From Actinocrispum wychmicini (lineage in GTDB: Bacteria > Actinomycetota > Actinomycetes > Mycobacteriales > Pseudonocardiaceae): a DNA stretch of 64,000 nt. The stretch lies in contig NZ_SLWS01000002.1 of NCBI RefSeq assembly GCF_004345645.1, positions 558,001-622,000 of the forward strand. The letters run 5' to 3'. Below the pieces are notes generated by a model. The model was not told the DNA's origin. It saw nothing but the letters and a program-made list of their open reading frames with translations, and ran no database searches. Position 1 is the first letter of the stretch; each line of letters starts with the position of its first letter. Positions 1 to 11,102 of the stretch are shown one piece after another. Made by a program: the position numbers and the translations under genes.

Positions 1-3000
1 GAGGACACCGGGCTGAACCTGCGGACCACCCTCCTGTTCGACCACCCGACCCCGGCCGCACTGGCCCGGCACCTGCGCGCGATGGTCGCCGGCCGCGTCG
101 AAACCGCGCCGGCCACCGCGCCCGGTCCGGCCGACGAGCCGATCGCGATCGTCGCCATGGGCTGCCGTTACCCCGGTGACGTCCGATCGCCCGACGATCT
201 GTGGCGGCTGCTCGAAGCCGGGGTCGACGCGATCTCCGACTTCCCGGCCGACCGTGGTTGGGACACTGTGGACTCCGCTGTGCACCAAGGCGGATTCCTC
301 GCCGACGCCGACCGGTTCGACAACGACTTCTTCGGCATCAGCCCGCGCGAGGCCCTCGCGATGGATCCGCAACAACGCCTCCTGCTCGAAGTCGCCTGGG
401 AGACCGTCGAACGGGCCGGCATCGACCCGGAGTCGTTGCGCGGCAGCCAGACCAGCGTCTTCGCCGGCTGCGGTGGCCAGGACTACGCCCGCCTGCTGAC
501 CAGCTCGGACGGGTACCTGATGACCGGCAACGCGAGCAGCGTCGCCTCCGGCCGGGTCGCGTACACCCTGGGACTGGCGGGCGCGGCGATCACCGTCGAC
601 ACCGCCTGCTCGTCCTCGCTGGTCGCCCTTCACCTGGCGGTTCAGGCTCTACGGCAAGGGGAATGCTCACTCGCGCTGGCCGGCGGCGCTGCCGTTCTGT
701 CCACACCGGACGTTTTCGTCGAGTTCAGCCGGCAGCGGGCGTTGTCGCCGGATGGCCGCTGCAGGTCCTTCGCGGCGTCAGCGGACGGCACCGGGTGGGC
801 CGAAGGTGTGGGTCTGGTCCTGGTGGAACGGCTTTCGGACGCGCAACGGCTCGGTCATCCCGTGCTCGCGGTCGTCCGGGGCAGCGCGATCAACTCGGAC
901 GGCGCGAGCAACGGACTGTCCGCGCCGAGCGGACCGGCCCAGGAGCACGTCATCCGTGCCGCGCTGGCCAACGCGCGCCTGACGGCCGAGGACGTCGACG
1001 CGGTCGAAGGCCACGGAACGGGCACCACACTCGGCGATCCGATCGAGGTCACCAGCCTACTGGCGGCGTACGGACATCGCGACCGTCCACTGTGGCTGGG
1101 ATCGTTGAAGTCGAACATCGGCCACACGCAGGCAGCGGCGGGCATCGGCGGGGTCATCAAGATGGTGCTGGCCCTGCGGCACGGGCTGCTGCCGCGCACG
1201 CTGCACGTGGACGCACCGACCCCGCACGTGCCGTGGTCTGGGGCGGTCTCACTGTTGATCGAACCGGTGGCGTGGCCTGAGGCGGACCGTCCGCGTCGCG
1301 CCGGCGTGTCCTCGTTCGGGATCAGCGGCACGAACGCCCACGTCATCTTGGAGCAGGCGCCACCCATCGCGGGTGCTCCCAGATCGAGCGAAGCCGTGGT
1401 GCCTTGGGTGTTGTCCGCCAAGAGTCCGTCCCGGCTGCGCGCCCAGGCACAGCGACTGCTGGCGCACTTACGGGCCGATCCGGATCTACGGCCGGTGGAC
1501 CTGGGTTACTCGTTGGTGACGACCCGTCCGTCGTTCGACCATCGGGCGGTGTTCGTGGGCGGCGACCGCGACGACCTGATGTCCGCGTTGGCGCGGATCG
1601 ACAGCGATGCCACGCGCTCTGTCACAGGCAAGACCGTGTTCGTGTTCCCCGGCCAGGGCACGCAGTGGGCCGGGATGGGACGGGACTTGCTGGATCGCTC
1701 GCCGGCTTTCGCCGAGCAGTTCGAGGCGTGCGCTGACGCACTCGGGGAACACGTCGACTGGTCGCCGATGGACGTGCTGCGTGCCGCGGATCCGTTGGAA
1801 CGAGTGGACATCGTGCAGCCGATGCTGTTCGCCACGATGGTGTCGCTCGCCGCCGTGTGGCGGGCTTTCGGGATCAGGCCGGACGCTGTGGTCGGGCATT
1901 CGCAGGGCGAGATCGCGGCGGCTTACGTGGCCGGTGGACTGTCCTTGTCGGACGCGACTCGGATCGTGGTGTCCCGCAGCAAGGCAATCGCCGTCCTCGC
2001 CGGTCGCGGCGGAATGGTGTCGCTGCCGCGGCCGGTGGCCGAGGTCGCCGAGATCATCACGCCGTACGAAGACCGTCTCGGCATCGCCGCCATCAACGGC
2101 CCATTGTCCACGGTGGTCTCGGGTGATGTCGGCGCGCTGTCGGAGTTGGTGGCCGGGGGTGCCCGCTGGATCCCGGTCGACTACGCGTCCCATTCCGTCC
2201 AGGTCGAGTCGGTGCGCGACCCTTTGCTGGACATGCTTTCCGGCGTCTCGCCACGGTCCTCGGAGGTTGCCTTCTACTCCACGGTCACCGGCGGCCTGCT
2301 GGACACTGCCAAGCTGAACACCGAGTACTGGTTCCGGAATCTCCGCGAGACCGTGGTGTTCGAGCGGGCCGTCCGCGCTTTGCTGGCCGATGAGTACGGT
2401 GTTTTCGTCGAGACCAGCCCGCATCCCGTGTTGACCGTGGGAATCCAGGAGGTCTCCGACTCGCCGCTGGTGGTGGGTTCGCTGCGCCGGGACCAGGACT
2501 CCTGGCCGGAACTGTTGACCTCGCTGGCCGAACTCCACGTGCACGGCGTGGACGTGACGTGGTCCGAAGCGTTCACCGGACTGAACGCTCGCCGGGTCGA
2601 GCTGCCGCCGTCCGTCGTCCAGCCGCGACGGTTCTGGCCGGACAAGCCGATCCTGGGGCCGCCGGTGCCGCTGGCAACCGGGGACGGCGTGCTGTTCAAC
2701 GGCCGGCTGTCCGTCTCCACGCAACCTTGGTTGGCCGACCATCAGGTGCTGGACAGTGTGGTGCTGCCGGGTACCGCCTTCGTCGAACTGGCCGTGCACG
2801 CCGGCCGGCAACTCGGCTGTGACCTGCTGGATGAGCTGGTCCTGACCACCCCGCTGGTGCTGGACGGCGCCGGGGTCACGCTCCAGCTGATGCTCGGCGA
2901 GCCGGACGACTCCGGCCGCAGGTCCGTGACGATCCATTCGTGTCCGGACGGCACGTCATCGTGGACATGTCACGCCACCGGCACGCTCGCGCCTGGGGGC

Positions 3001-6000
3001 TCGCCCGAAGCCCGCCTAGCCGAGTGGCCGCCGGCTGGCGATCCACTTCGGACGGACGATCTGTACGACCGGCTGGCTGAGCGTGGTTACCGATACGGCC
3101 CGGCGTTTCAGGGCGTGCGTGCGGCTTGGCGGCGCGGATCGGAGGTGTACGCCGAGGTCGCCTTGCCGAACGTTCATCCAGCCGCGCTGATGGACGCGGC
3201 CCTGCACGCGATCGGCGACGAGGGACCGGCTCGGATGCCGTTCTCCTGGCACGGCGTACGCATGTCGACCATCCAGTCGTCGGCAGCCCGGGTCCGGATT
3301 TCCCGTGTCGCGGACGACACCGTGGCGTTGTCGATAGCCGACGACTCCGGTAGACCGTTGGTCTCGGTCGATTCGCTTGTGCTGCGGGATATCGGGGCCT
3401 TGGACTCGTTGTTCCACCTTGACTGGCGGCCGGTCGCGGCGGGCACACCGGCCGGGCGATGGGCGGTGCTCGGGCCCGACCTGAGGCTCGACTTCGACCG
3501 ATACCAGAATCTCGACGATCTCGATTTCGTTCCGGACGTGGTCCTCGCGAGCTGCCCACCCACCGCACATGAGCTGCCCATGGCGGCGCGGGAATCCACG
3601 AACCGGGTGCTGGCGCTGATGCAGGCCTGGCTGGCCGATCCGCGGTTCGCTTCGTCGCGCTTGGTCCTGATCACCCGTGGCGCGGTGGCGATCGGCGACG
3701 GTGTACCGAACCTCGCCGAGGCGCCGGTATGGGGGCTCGTGCGATCGGCTCAGATCGAACATCCCGACCGATTCGTGGTGCTGGACATCGATTCCAGCGA
3801 GGCGATCCCGGCGGCCGTCGCCACGAACGAACCGCAGCTCGCGCTGCGCGATGGTGCCGTCCTGGTGCCGCGCCTCACCCGGGTCAGCCGGCCGGGCGGT
3901 GGTCGGCCGCTGGACCCGGCGGGCACGGTCGTGATCGTCGGCGGAACCGGGACACTGGGCAGCCTGGTGGCCCGCCATCTCCTTCAGCAACACGGCATCC
4001 GGCATCTGGTCCTGGTCGGCCGTTCCGGATCTTCGTCGTTCGGGCCCGAGGTTCGGATCGAGAAGTGCGACGCCGCCGACCGTTCGGCGCTGGCGGCTGT
4101 CCTGGCCACCATCCCGACGGAACACCCGCTCACGGCTGTGATCCACGCGGCCGGGGTGCTCGACGACGCGACAATCGAATCGCTGAGTCCACAACAGACC
4201 GACGCGGTATTTAAGTCCAAAGTGGATATAGCGTGGCATCTTCACGAGCTGACCAAGGACCTGGACTTGGCGCGGTTCGTGGTGTTCTCCTCCGCCGCCG
4301 CCACACTCGGCTCCGCCGGGCAGGGAAGCTACGCGGCGGCCAACAGTTTCCTGGACGCCTTGGCCGCGCATCGCCCTGACACGGTGTCGTTGGCTTGGGG
4401 ACTGTGGGCGCCGAAGAGCGCGATGACCAGTCGTGCGGCCCGGATCCCCGGCATGGCGGAACTCACGGCCGCCCAAGGCCTCGCCCTGTTCGACGCCGCC
4501 CTTGCAGCGGACCAACGTTTCCTCGCGCCGGTACGGCTCGACACGTCCTCACTACGCGAGCAGCCGGTGACGCCCGCAGTGCTCCGCGACCTGGTCAGTC
4601 TCCCCCGACCTCAGCAACCGTTGGTTACCCGCCCCGACCAGGAAGGTGCCGTGCTCGACCTGGTCCGTACCCAGGTCGCCGGCGTGCTGGGACACACCAC
4701 CACCCTCGACGACCAGCGCGCGTTCGCCGAGCTCGGATTCGACTCACTGACCGCCGTCGAACTCCGCAACCGGCTCAGCGCCGCCACGGGCCTGCGGCTG
4801 CCCACCACACTGGTCTTCGACCACCCGAACACGACGGCGCTGGCCGAGCACCTGCGCACACTCCTCTTCCCTGAGACCAAGGCTCGCCCGGCCGAGGTGC
4901 GGTCGAGGAACCACGAGCCCATCGCGATCGTAGGCATGGCGTGCCGGTATCCGGGTGACGTCCGGTCGCCCGAGGACCTGTGGCGGCTGGTCGAGTCGGG
5001 GGGCGACGCGATCTCCGCGTTCCCGTCCGACCGTGGCTGGGACGCCACCGGGTACGGCGGATTTCTGCGGGACGCGGATCGTTTCGACGCCAAGTTCTTC
5101 GGGATCGGCACACACGAGGCCACGGCCATGGACCCGCAACAACGGCTGCTGCTGGAGACCGGCTGGGAGGCGTTCGAACGGGCCGGACTCGACCCACGCG
5201 GCCTGCGCGGCAGCCAGACCGGCGTGTTCGTCGGGCTGATGTACAGCGACTACGGCTATCAACTGCGGCAGGTGCCGGACGAACTCGCGGGCTACATCGG
5301 CAACGGCACCGCGGGCAGCGTCGCGTCCGGCAGGTTGGCCTATACCTTTGGGTTGGAAGGTCCGGCCGTCACCATCGACACGGCATGTTCGTCGTCACTC
5401 GTGGCCACCCATTTCGCGGTCAACTCCCTGCGGCAAGGCGAATGCGAGCTGGCGTTGGCCGGCGGGGTCACGATACTGGCGACACCCGGTGTGTTCAGCG
5501 AGTTCCAGCGACAAGGCGGGCTCGCCCCCGACGGTCGATGCAAGTCGTTCGCCGCCGCGGCGGACGGCACCGGGTTCAGCGAGGGCGTCGGTTTGCTTGT
5601 GCTGGAACGTCTTTCGGACGCCCGACGCAACGGTCACCAGGTGTTGGCGGTCATCCGCGGCAGTGCGATCAACTCCGACGGCGCCAGCAACGGCCTGACC
5701 GCACCCAACGGCCGTGCGCAGGAACGGGTCATCCGGCAGGCCCTCGCCGATGCTCAACTATCCACAGTGGATATAGACGCGGTCGAGGCGCACGGCACCG
5801 GGACCACCCTCGGCGACCCGATCGAAGCCGGCGCGTTGGCCACCGCGTACGGGCCGGACCGGGACCGTCCACTGTGGCTGGGGTCGGTCAAGTCGAACAT
5901 CGGCCACACCCAGGCCGCCGCCGGTGTCGCCGGCGTGATCAAGATGGTGCAGGCCCTTCGGCACGGCCGGCTGCCCATGACCCTGCACGTGGACCGGCCC

Positions 6001-7710
6001 ACCGCACAGGTGGACTGGCCCGCCAGCGTGTCCCTGCTCACCGAGGGCCGGCCGTGGCCAGGTACGGACCGGCCGCGCCGGGCCGCGGTCTCGTCGTTCG
6101 GGGTCAGCGGTACCAACGCGCATCTCATCCTGGAGGAGGCCGCCGACGAACGTGAACCCGGTCGCCGGCTCGATGTCGTGCCGTGGGTGGTGTCGGGGCC
6201 GACCGAAGCCGCGCTACGAGCGCAAGCCGAACGGCTGCTGGCGTTCCCCTGCACGGATCTCACTGGAGCGGGACTCTCCCTGGCCACCCGTACGGTGTTC
6301 GACCACCGGGCGGTCGTGACCGGCGCCGACCGGGACGAGTTGAACCGGGGTCTGGCCGCGCTGGCCCACGGCGACCCCGCCGCCAACCTGGTCCGAGGCG
6401 TCGCGACCGAAGCGGGCAAGATCGCCTTTCTCTTCCCCGGCCAGGGATCGCAGCGCGCCCAGATGGGTCGATCGCTGTATGAAACGTTCCACTTGTACGC
6501 CAAGGCGTTCGACGAAGTCGCCGGGCACTTCGGCATGGACCTGGCCGACGTCGTCTTCGCCGAGGACGGCACGGCACTCGACCAGACCGGGTACGCCCAG
6601 CCCGCGCTGTTCGCCCTGGAAGTCGCCTTGTGCCGGCTGCTGGACCATGTCGGGCTGCGTCCGGACTACGTGCTGGGTCATTCCGTCGGCGAACTCGCTG
6701 CCGCCTGCGTCGCGGGCGTTCTGTCGCTCCCTGACGCCTGCACGCTGGTCGCCGCTCGTGGCCGGCTCATGCAGGCACTTCCCAGCGGTGGCGCGATGGT
6801 CTTCGTGCAGGCCACCGAAGACGAGATCCTGGCGCTTGCCGACCAGGTGGACATCGCCGCCCTGAACGGTCCATATGCGACGGTCGTCTCCGGTGATCGG
6901 GACGCGGTGGACCGGGTGGCCGCGCACTGGGCCGGGCAAGGCCGGACGACCAAGCTCCTGCGGGTCAGCCACGCGTTCCATTCCCGGCATATGGACAGCA
7001 TGCTGGGCGAGTTCGGCCGGATCGCCGAAGGACTGCCGCATTCCGCGCCGACTGTCCCCATGGTCGCCACCGCCACCGGGCAGCCGACCGATCCCGGATA
7101 CTGGGCGCGGCAGGTCCGCGAGCCGGTCCGGTTCGGCGCCGGTGTCCAGACCCTCGTCGACCTCGGCGTCCGAACCTACGTCGAAGTAGGACCGAACGCC
7201 GTGCTGTCGGCCATGCTGCCGGAGGACGTGGCGTCCGTGCCCGTTCTGCCGGACTTCACCAAGGAGTTGGCCTCGTTGCACGTACGTGGCGTGCGTGTCG
7301 ACTGGTCGACGCTGTTCGCAGGCGCGCGACCAGCCGACGTTCCCACATACGCGTTTCAACGGCAACGGTACTGGCTCGGTGACACAGTTCCTGTTGCCGA
7401 AGTCACCGACGAGCCGCGGTTGCACGAACGTTTGGCCGGTCTGTCCGAATCCGACCAGGAGACCCTGCTGTTGCACCTGGTCCGCACGCATGTCGCGGCC
7501 GTGCTCGGCCTCGCCACGCCGGACGCGATCGGCGCCGACGACGACTTCCTGGACGTCGGCCTGTCGTCGTTCACCGGGCTCGACCTGCGCAACCGGCTGT
7601 GCGAGGCCACCGGGCTGGAGCTGCCACCCGTGGTGGTGTTCGACTGTCCGACCCCGACGCGACTCGTCCGCTATCTGCGCATGGAGTTGAACGGGACCCA
7701 ACGCCCGTAG
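1..7710 (+). CDS. modular type I polyketide synthase, 5'-partial (ACP tail, KS-AT-DH-KR-ACP, KS-AT-ACP)
   Basis: The reading frame is open from the first base, so the gene starts upstream. Bases 1-81 encode the end of an ACP ([13 protein letters not shown]). Module 1: KS about 136-1353 (active Cys codon 607, TACSSS; EGHGTGT instead of the usual EAHGTGT), AT about 1636-2470 (GHSQGE; YASH, the methylmalonyl-CoA signature), DH about 2680-3410 ([10 protein letters not shown], Asp where the HxxxGxxxxP motif has Gly; DAALH present), KR about 3904-4420 (GGTGTLG, LDD of B-type ketoreductases, catalytic YAAAN), ACP about 4650-4860 (GFDSL). Module 2: KS about 4909-6150 (Cys codon 5386), AT about 6420-7230 (GHSVGE; HAFH, malonyl signature), ACP about 7470-7690 with GLSSF in place of GFDSL. 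There is no thioesterase or reductase at the C terminus, so the chain must pass to another protein or a separate release enzyme. Predicted chemistry: one C2-methylated extension ending as an alkene if the DH works, then one unreduced malonyl extension. The 3' end overlaps the convergent SARP gene by 40 bases. Confidence 0.95.
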   Translation, partial: EDTGLNLRTTLLFDHPTPAALARHLRAMVAGRVETAPATAPGPADEPIAIVAMGCRYPGDVRSPDDLWRLLEAGVDAISDFPADRGWDTVDSAVHQGGFLADADRFDNDFFGISPREALAMDPQQRLLLEVAWETVERAGIDPESLRGSQTSVFAGCGGQDYARLLTSSDGYLMTGNASSVASGRVAYTLGLAGAAITVDTACSSSLVALHLAVQALRQGECSLALAGGAAVLSTPDVFVEFSRQRALSPDGRCRSFAASADGTGWAEGVGLVLVERLSDAQRLGHPVLAVVRGSAINSDGASNGLSAPSGPAQEHVIRAALANARLTAEDVDAVEGHGTGTTLGDPIEVTSLLAAYGHRDRPLWLGSLKSNIGHTQAAAGIGGVIKMVLALRHGLLPRTLHVDAPTPHVPWSGAVSLLIEPVAWPEADRPRRAGVSSFGISGTNAHVILEQAPPIAGAPRSSEAVVPWVLSAKSPSRLRAQAQRLLAHLRADPDLRPVDLGYSLVTTRPSFDHRAVFVGGDRDDLMSALARIDSDATRSVTGKTVFVFPGQGTQWAGMGRDLLDRSPAFAEQFEACADALGEHVDWSPMDVLRAADPLERVDIVQPMLFATMVSLAAVWRAFGIRPDAVVGHSQGEIAAAYVAGGLSLSDATRIVVSRSKAIAVLAGRGGMVSLPRPVAEVAEIITPYEDRLGIAAINGPLSTVVSGDVGALSELVAGGARWIPVDYASHSVQVESVRDPLLDMLSGVSPRSSEVAFYSTVTGGLLDTAKLNTEYWFRNLRETVVFERAVRALLADEYGVFVETSPHPVLTVGIQEVSDSPLVVGSLRRDQDSWPELLTSLAELHVHGVDVTWSEAFTGLNARRVELPPSVVQPRRFWPDKPILGPPVPLATGDGVLFNGRLSVSTQPWLADHQVLDSVVLPGTAFVELAVHAGRQLGCDLLDELVLTTPLVLDGAGVTLQLMLGEPDDSGRRSVTIHSCPDGTSSWTCHATGTLAPGGSPEARLAEWPPAGDPLRTDDLYDRLAERGYRYGPAFQGVRAAWRRGSEVYAEVALPNVHPAALMDAALHAIGDEGPARMPFSWHGVRMSTIQSSAARVRISRVADDTVALSIADDSGRPLVSVDSLVLRDIGALDSLFHLDWRPVAAGTPAGRWAVLGPDLRLDFDRYQNLDDLDFVPDVVLASCPPTAHELPMAARESTNRVLALMQAWLADPRFASSRLVLITRGAVAIGDGVPNLAEAPVWGLVRSAQIEHPDRFVVLDIDSSEAIPAAVATNEPQLALRDGAVLVPRLTRVSRPGGGRPLDPAGTVVIVGGTGTLGSLVARHLLQQHGIRHLVLVGRSGSSSFGPEVRIEKCDAADRSALAAVLATIPTEHPLTAVIHAAGVLDDATIESLSPQQTDAVFKSKVDIAWHLHELTKDLDLARFVVFSSAAATLGSAGQGSYAAANSFLDALAAHRPDTVSLAWGLWAPKSAMTSRAARIPGMAELTAAQGLALFDAALAADQRFLAPVRLDTSSLREQPVTPAVLRDLVSLPRPQQPLVTRPDQEGAVLDLVRTQVAGVLGHTTTLDDQRAFAELGFDSLTAVELRNRLSAATGLRLPTTLVFDHPNTTALAEHLRTLLFPETKARPAEVRSRNHEPIAIVGMACRYPGDVRSPEDLWRLVESGGDAISAFPSDRGWDATGYGGFLRDADRFDAKFFGIGTHEATAMDPQQRLLLETGWEAFERAGLDPRGLRGSQTGVFVGLMYSDYGYQLRQVPDELAGYIGNGTAGSVASGRLAYTFGLEGPAVTIDTACSSSLVATHFAVNSLRQGECELALAGGVTILATPGVFSEFQRQGGLAPDGRCKSFAAAADGTGFSEGVGLLVLERLSDARRNGHQVLAVIRGSAINSDGASNGLTAPNGRAQERVIRQALADAQLSTVDIDAVEAHGTGTTLGDPIEAGALATAYGPDRDRPLWLGSVKSNIGHTQAAAGVAGVIKMVQALRHGRLPMTLHVDRPTAQVDWPASVSLLTEGRPWPGTDRPRRAAVSSFGVSGTNAHLILEEAADEREPGRRLDVVPWVVSGPTEAALRAQAERLLAFPCTDLTGAGLSLATRTVFDHRAVVTGADRDELNRGLAALAHGDPAANLVRGVATEAGKIAFLFPGQGSQRAQMGRSLYETFHLYAKAFDEVAGHFGMDLADVVFAEDGTALDQTGYAQPALFALEVALCRLLDHVGLRPDYVLGHSVGELAAACVAGVLSLPDACTLVAARGRLMQALPSGGAMVFVQATEDEILALADQVDIAALNGPYATVVSGDRDAVDRVAAHWAGQGRTTKLLRVSHAFHSRHMDSMLGEFGRIAEGLPHSAPTVPMVATATGQPTDPGYWARQVREPVRFGAGVQTLVDLGVRTYVEVGPNAVLSAMLPEDVASVPVLPDFTKELASLHVRGVRVDWSTLFAGARPADVPTYAFQRQRYWLGDTVPVAEVTDEPRLHERLAGLSESDQETLLLHLVRTHVAAVLGLATPDAIGADDDFLDVGLSSFTGLDLRNRLCEATGLELPPVVVFDCPTPTRLVRYLRMELNGTQRP

Positions 7711-8636
7711 GGATAGGCCATCACGACGCTGACCATCGGCGTGGACAGCAGCGGCGGCGGCCAATGCTGGCTCGACTCGTTGTCGCCGTTGACAAGCATC
7801 GCGAACGGCTGCGGATGCAGCTGGTCCACGAACACCAGCGACTCCCGCGCCCGGCCGCCGTCGTCCAGCCGGTCGTCGGCCTGCAGGATGGCCCGGTGCA
7901 GGTCCCGCAACGCGCGACACGGCTCGATCCCGAGCTCCGCGGTGAGCTTCTCGCGCGCGACCCGGTACACCTGCAACGCGTCGCCCTGACGGTCCGATCG
8001 GTACAGCGCCAGCATCAGCTGCCGGTAGAACGCCTCGTGCAGGGGATGTTCGGACACCAGCGTGTACAGGAAGCTCACCAGCTCGCGGTGCCGGCCCAAC
8101 ATGAAGTCGGCTTCGACGAGCATCTCCACGCACTCCAGCCGGAGTTCCTCCAGCCAGGTCGCGAAACCCTGCACGATCGAGCCTTCGCGCAGGTCACCCA
8201 GTGCGGGGCCGCGCCACAGGTCGAGCGCCTCCGCGAACGTGGCCGACGCCTCCTCGTACCGTTTGGCGCGCATGTGCTCACGCCCCATCAGCACAAGTCT
8301 GCGGAACACGTCCAGGTCCAGGTCGTCGCCAACCACCCGGATCAGGTATCCCGGCGAACGTGTGACGATCGGACTTTCCCCCCGTCTGCCGACACCGAGG
8401 AACTTTCTCAGTTGCGACACATAGACGTGCAACGCGGCAAGTGCCCGCCGTGGTGGCCGCTCTCCCCACAGCTCGCCGATGAGCTGATCGTTGGTCACCA
8501 CCTGATTCGCCCGCACCAGCAGCGTCGCCAGGACAGTCTCAACTTTCCGCGCGCCGATCGACAGGACGTCGTCCCCGTTCACCACGCAAAGGGTTCCCAA
8601 AGCTTGATACCTCAACGCAACCCCTAAGTTGATCAT
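7671..8636 (-). CDS. SARP-family transcriptional activator
   Basis: A 321-residue protein with an N-terminal OmpR-type winged-helix domain ([23 protein letters not shown], given in part: [14 protein letters not shown]) and a bacterial transcriptional activation domain ([35 protein letters not shown]). This is the plain SARP layout without an NB-ARC module, slightly longer than the usual 250-290 residues because of a non-conserved C-terminal tail. Start ATG at 8636 ([14 protein letters not shown]) puts the DNA-binding domain at the N terminus and has a purine-rich stretch upstream; the frame stays open to 9179, but that extension is not conserved-looking. SARPs bind direct repeats upstream of biosynthetic promoters and activate them. 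Converging with the PKS gene, it is the likely pathway activator for the polyketide cluster (inference). Confidence 0.9.
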   Translation of the reverse strand: MINLGVALRYQALGTLCVVNGDDVLSIGARKVETVLATLLVRANQVVTNDQLIGELWGERPPRRALAALHVYVSQLRKFLGVGRRGESPIVTRSPGYLIRVVGDDLDLDVFRRLVLMGREHMRAKRYEEASATFAEALDLWRGPALGDLREGSIVQGFATWLEELRLECVEMLVEADFMLGRHRELVSFLYTLVSEHPLHEAFYRQLMLALYRSDRQGDALQVYRVAREKLTAELGIEPCRALRDLHRAILQADDRLDDGGRARESLVFVDQLHPQPFAMLVNGDNESSQHWPPPLLSTPMVSVVMAYPYGRWVPFNSMRR

Positions 8637-9036
8637 ACTTCGGCCCCAGCCCTTCGGTATGCCACACCCAGCTTCGCAGAAGCGCGAAACCCGCCACAAT
8701 ACCCCGGAGAGTGATGGGTAACGGCGAATCAGCTGCACACAGTGACGTTTTTCCTGGTCACGCCCCATAATGATCTTTCTACGGAAGGTTGCCGACCGGT
8801 CACACCCGGATATTCCCGGGCCAGGTCGCCGAGACGACCGGACCGGTCCAAAGCCGGCCGGCGTCCACGGTGGAGGATCGACACGCCAGGGCATCACGCT
8901 CGTAACAGATAGGATGTATTTCGCGTTCTCTCCACGCTGACGCCCCCGAACGTCGCTTGACATCGGATGTCTTGGCTGCCTACGTTTCGTTGACCGCCGC
9001 CGATGTGTTGTCGAGCGTCCCAAAGGAGGGACAGCC
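8637..9036. other. intergenic region between divergent SARP and beta-helix genes
   Basis: About 400 bases with no convincing gene. It must hold the SARP promoter (minus strand) and the beta-helix promoter (plus strand, annotated separately). Long frames here are extensions or shadows. No SARP-type direct repeat was obvious by eye. Confidence 0.6.
8957..8986 (+). promoter_or_regulatory. putative sigma70-type promoter of the beta-helix gene
   Basis: TTGACA at 8957-8962 and TACGTT at 8981-8986 with an 18-base spacer, 50 bases upstream of the 9037 start. The -35 is a perfect consensus and the -10 fits TANNNT. Confidence 0.45.
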
Positions 9037-11049
9037 ATGTCGGGGGTCTCCCGTAGGCTTCGGGTTTTCTTCGTCGCCGGTGTGTTGGCCTGGGTGGGTG
9101 GTGGTGTGGGTAGTGCGACGCTCTCCGCCGCCGCTGTCGCAGGTGATGTCTTTGTCTCACCGTCCGGGAATGACGGCAATCCGGGGACTCAGGCCGCGCC
9201 GGTGCGTACTCCGCAGCGGGCCCAGCAGCTGGTGCGTGCGTTGAACGGCAACATGAGCCGGGACGTGACGGTGGTGCTCGCCGGCGGGTTCTACCGGTTG
9301 GCCAGTCCGTTGTCGTTGTCGAGCGCGGACTCCGGCACCAACAAGCACAACGTGGTCTGGACCGCTGACACGGGCGCTCGGCCGGTGTTCGCTGGCTCGA
9401 CCAGGGTCACCGGGTGGAGCCGGATGTCGGCCGGCAGCCCGATCTTCGTGGCCCAGGCGCCGGTCGGGTTGGCCACGCGGCAACTGTTCGTCAACGGCAG
9501 CCGGGCCGAACGGGCGCACGGCTCGTTGCCGACCGCGTTGACCGGCCAGAGCTCCACCGGGTACAGCGGCGGCGGCAGGACCATGGGCGGCTGGCGCAGT
9601 CCCAGTGGCGGCAAGCCGCAGCTGGAGTTCGTCTACACGGGTGGGTTGGGCGCGTGGACCGAGCCGCGGTGCCCGGTCGCGTCGATCTCCGGGGACGCCG
9701 TGACCATGGCCCAACCGTGCTGGAGCAACTCCACCACCCGCGCCTGCTGCTTCACCGACCCGAACCACCGGGCGTACAACCTGGTCGGCCGCAGTTCGAT
9801 CACCGAGCAGCCGACCCGGGTGGAGAACGCGTTCCAGTTCCTGTCCGCGTCCACCCCCGGCCAGTGGTTCCTCGACCAGGGCGACAGCAAGCTGTACTAC
9901 GTGCCGCGGTCCGGCGAGGACATGGCCAAGGTGGACGTGGAGGCGCCGGTCCTGGAGAAACTCGTCGACGGCACCGGGGTCGCCAACGTCGTGTTCAACG
10001 GCATCCAGTTCTCCTACGCCACCTGGCTCGGGCCGCAGTTCCACGGGCAGGGCGGCAGCGACGGGTTCGCCGAGATCCAGGCCAACTACCAGGTGACCGG
10101 GGCGACCGGCGCGGCCCGGCAGGGCCTGTGCGACGTGCCACCGGCCGGGCACCACGGCGACTGCCCGTACGGCGCCTGGACCCAGGAGCCGGCCAACATC
10201 TCGTTGACGTTCGACCAGAACGTCCAGTTCACCAACAACGCCTTCGTCCACCTCGGCGCGGCCGGACTGGGCCTGGGCAACGGCACCCAGAACGCGGTGG
10301 TGAAGGGCAACGTCTTCACCGACACCTCAGGCAGCGGCATCCAACTCGGCAACGTGGACACCCCCACCGCCGCCGGCACAGCCCAAACCCTCAACAACAC
10401 CATCGCCGACAACCACCTGTTCAACCTGCCGGCGGAATACCACGGCGGAATCGGCATCGACATCGGCTACGCGGCGAACACCAAAGTGCTCCACAACCAA
10501 ATCGACCACACACCTTACACAGCGATCTCAGTCGGCTGGGGCGGCTGGCCGGACAAGGAAGCACAAGCCCCCAGGCCCAACTTCACGCACGACAACCAGA
10601 TCGCCGACAACCTGATCTTCAACCACATGGCGACCCTGAACGACGGCGGCGCGATCTACACCCAAGGCCTGACCGGCACCGCACTGGCCAACGGCGAGAA
10701 AGTCACCGGAAACGTGATCCACGACCAAACCGGCAAAGGCCACGTGATCTACACGGACAACGGATGCACGTTCGAAACCATCACCGGCAACGGCATCTAC
10801 AACACCGGTCCGGCCAACGCCTGGGGCAGCACCCACCACAACTACCTGCCGGGAGCCACCACCACCAACGACCCGACAGACGTAGAAAAGAACTACTGGA
10901 TGAACGGAGCGACCAAGGGAAGCAACGGCGTAACGGTCAAAGGCAACACGGCAATCACCACCGCGAGCCAGATTCCAGCGAGCATCATCGAGAACGCCGG
11001 CCTGGAACCATCCTTCAAGCCCCTCCTGACCTGGACCCCAGCAGGGTAA
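9037..11049 (+). CDS. secreted right-handed parallel beta-helix protein
   Basis: A 670-residue protein with a signal peptide (RRLRVFFVAGVLAWVGGGVG, cleavage probably after the following Ala-rich stretch, about residue 35). The mature part opens with FVSPSGNDGNPGTQAAPVRT, typical of secreted parallel beta-helix proteins that act on polysaccharides. Asn-rich beta-helix turns follow from about residue 370 (TFDQNVQFTNNAFVHLGAAG, VVKGNVFTDTSGSGIQLGN, ITGNGIYNTGP). This fold is shared by pectate lyases, polysaccharide lyases and glycosidases; the substrate cannot be told here. The start has a strong ribosome-binding site (AAAGGAGG, 9021-9028 region). The gene is monocistronic, ending in a bidirectional terminator shared with the convergent neighbour. 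It has no visible link to the PKS cluster. Confidence 0.85.
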   Translation: MSGVSRRLRVFFVAGVLAWVGGGVGSATLSAAAVAGDVFVSPSGNDGNPGTQAAPVRTPQRAQQLVRALNGNMSRDVTVVLAGGFYRLASPLSLSSADSGTNKHNVVWTADTGARPVFAGSTRVTGWSRMSAGSPIFVAQAPVGLATRQLFVNGSRAERAHGSLPTALTGQSSTGYSGGGRTMGGWRSPSGGKPQLEFVYTGGLGAWTEPRCPVASISGDAVTMAQPCWSNSTTRACCFTDPNHRAYNLVGRSSITEQPTRVENAFQFLSASTPGQWFLDQGDSKLYYVPRSGEDMAKVDVEAPVLEKLVDGTGVANVVFNGIQFSYATWLGPQFHGQGGSDGFAEIQANYQVTGATGAARQGLCDVPPAGHHGDCPYGAWTQEPANISLTFDQNVQFTNNAFVHLGAAGLGLGNGTQNAVVKGNVFTDTSGSGIQLGNVDTPTAAGTAQTLNNTIADNHLFNLPAEYHGGIGIDIGYAANTKVLHNQIDHTPYTAISVGWGGWPDKEAQAPRPNFTHDNQIADNLIFNHMATLNDGGAIYTQGLTGTALANGEKVTGNVIHDQTGKGHVIYTDNGCTFETITGNGIYNTGPANAWGSTHHNYLPGATTTNDPTDVEKNYWMNGATKGSNGVTVKGNTAITTASQIPASIIENAGLEPSFKPLLTWTPAG

Positions 11050-11053
11050 GGCG

Positions 11054-11079
11054 AACGCCGGCCCTGGTGGGCCGGCGTT
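11054..11079. terminator. bidirectional intrinsic terminator hairpin
   Basis: Perfect 11-bp stem (AACGCCGGCCC and its complement at 11069-11079) with a TGGT loop, between the convergent stop codons at 11049 and 11103. No U-tract, as is common in actinobacteria. Confidence 0.8.
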
Positions 11080-11102
11080 GACGAACACCTCAAGCGGGTT
11101 TG

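Noticed and set aside
82..84. ATG at 82 as the start of the PKS
   Set aside because: The frame is open from base 1 and encodes the end of an ACP, so the gene continues upstream.
8637..9179. N-terminal extension of the SARP frame to 9179
   Set aside because: It adds non-conserved, basic sequence, overlaps the beta-helix gene start and precedes the normal SARP N terminus at 8636.
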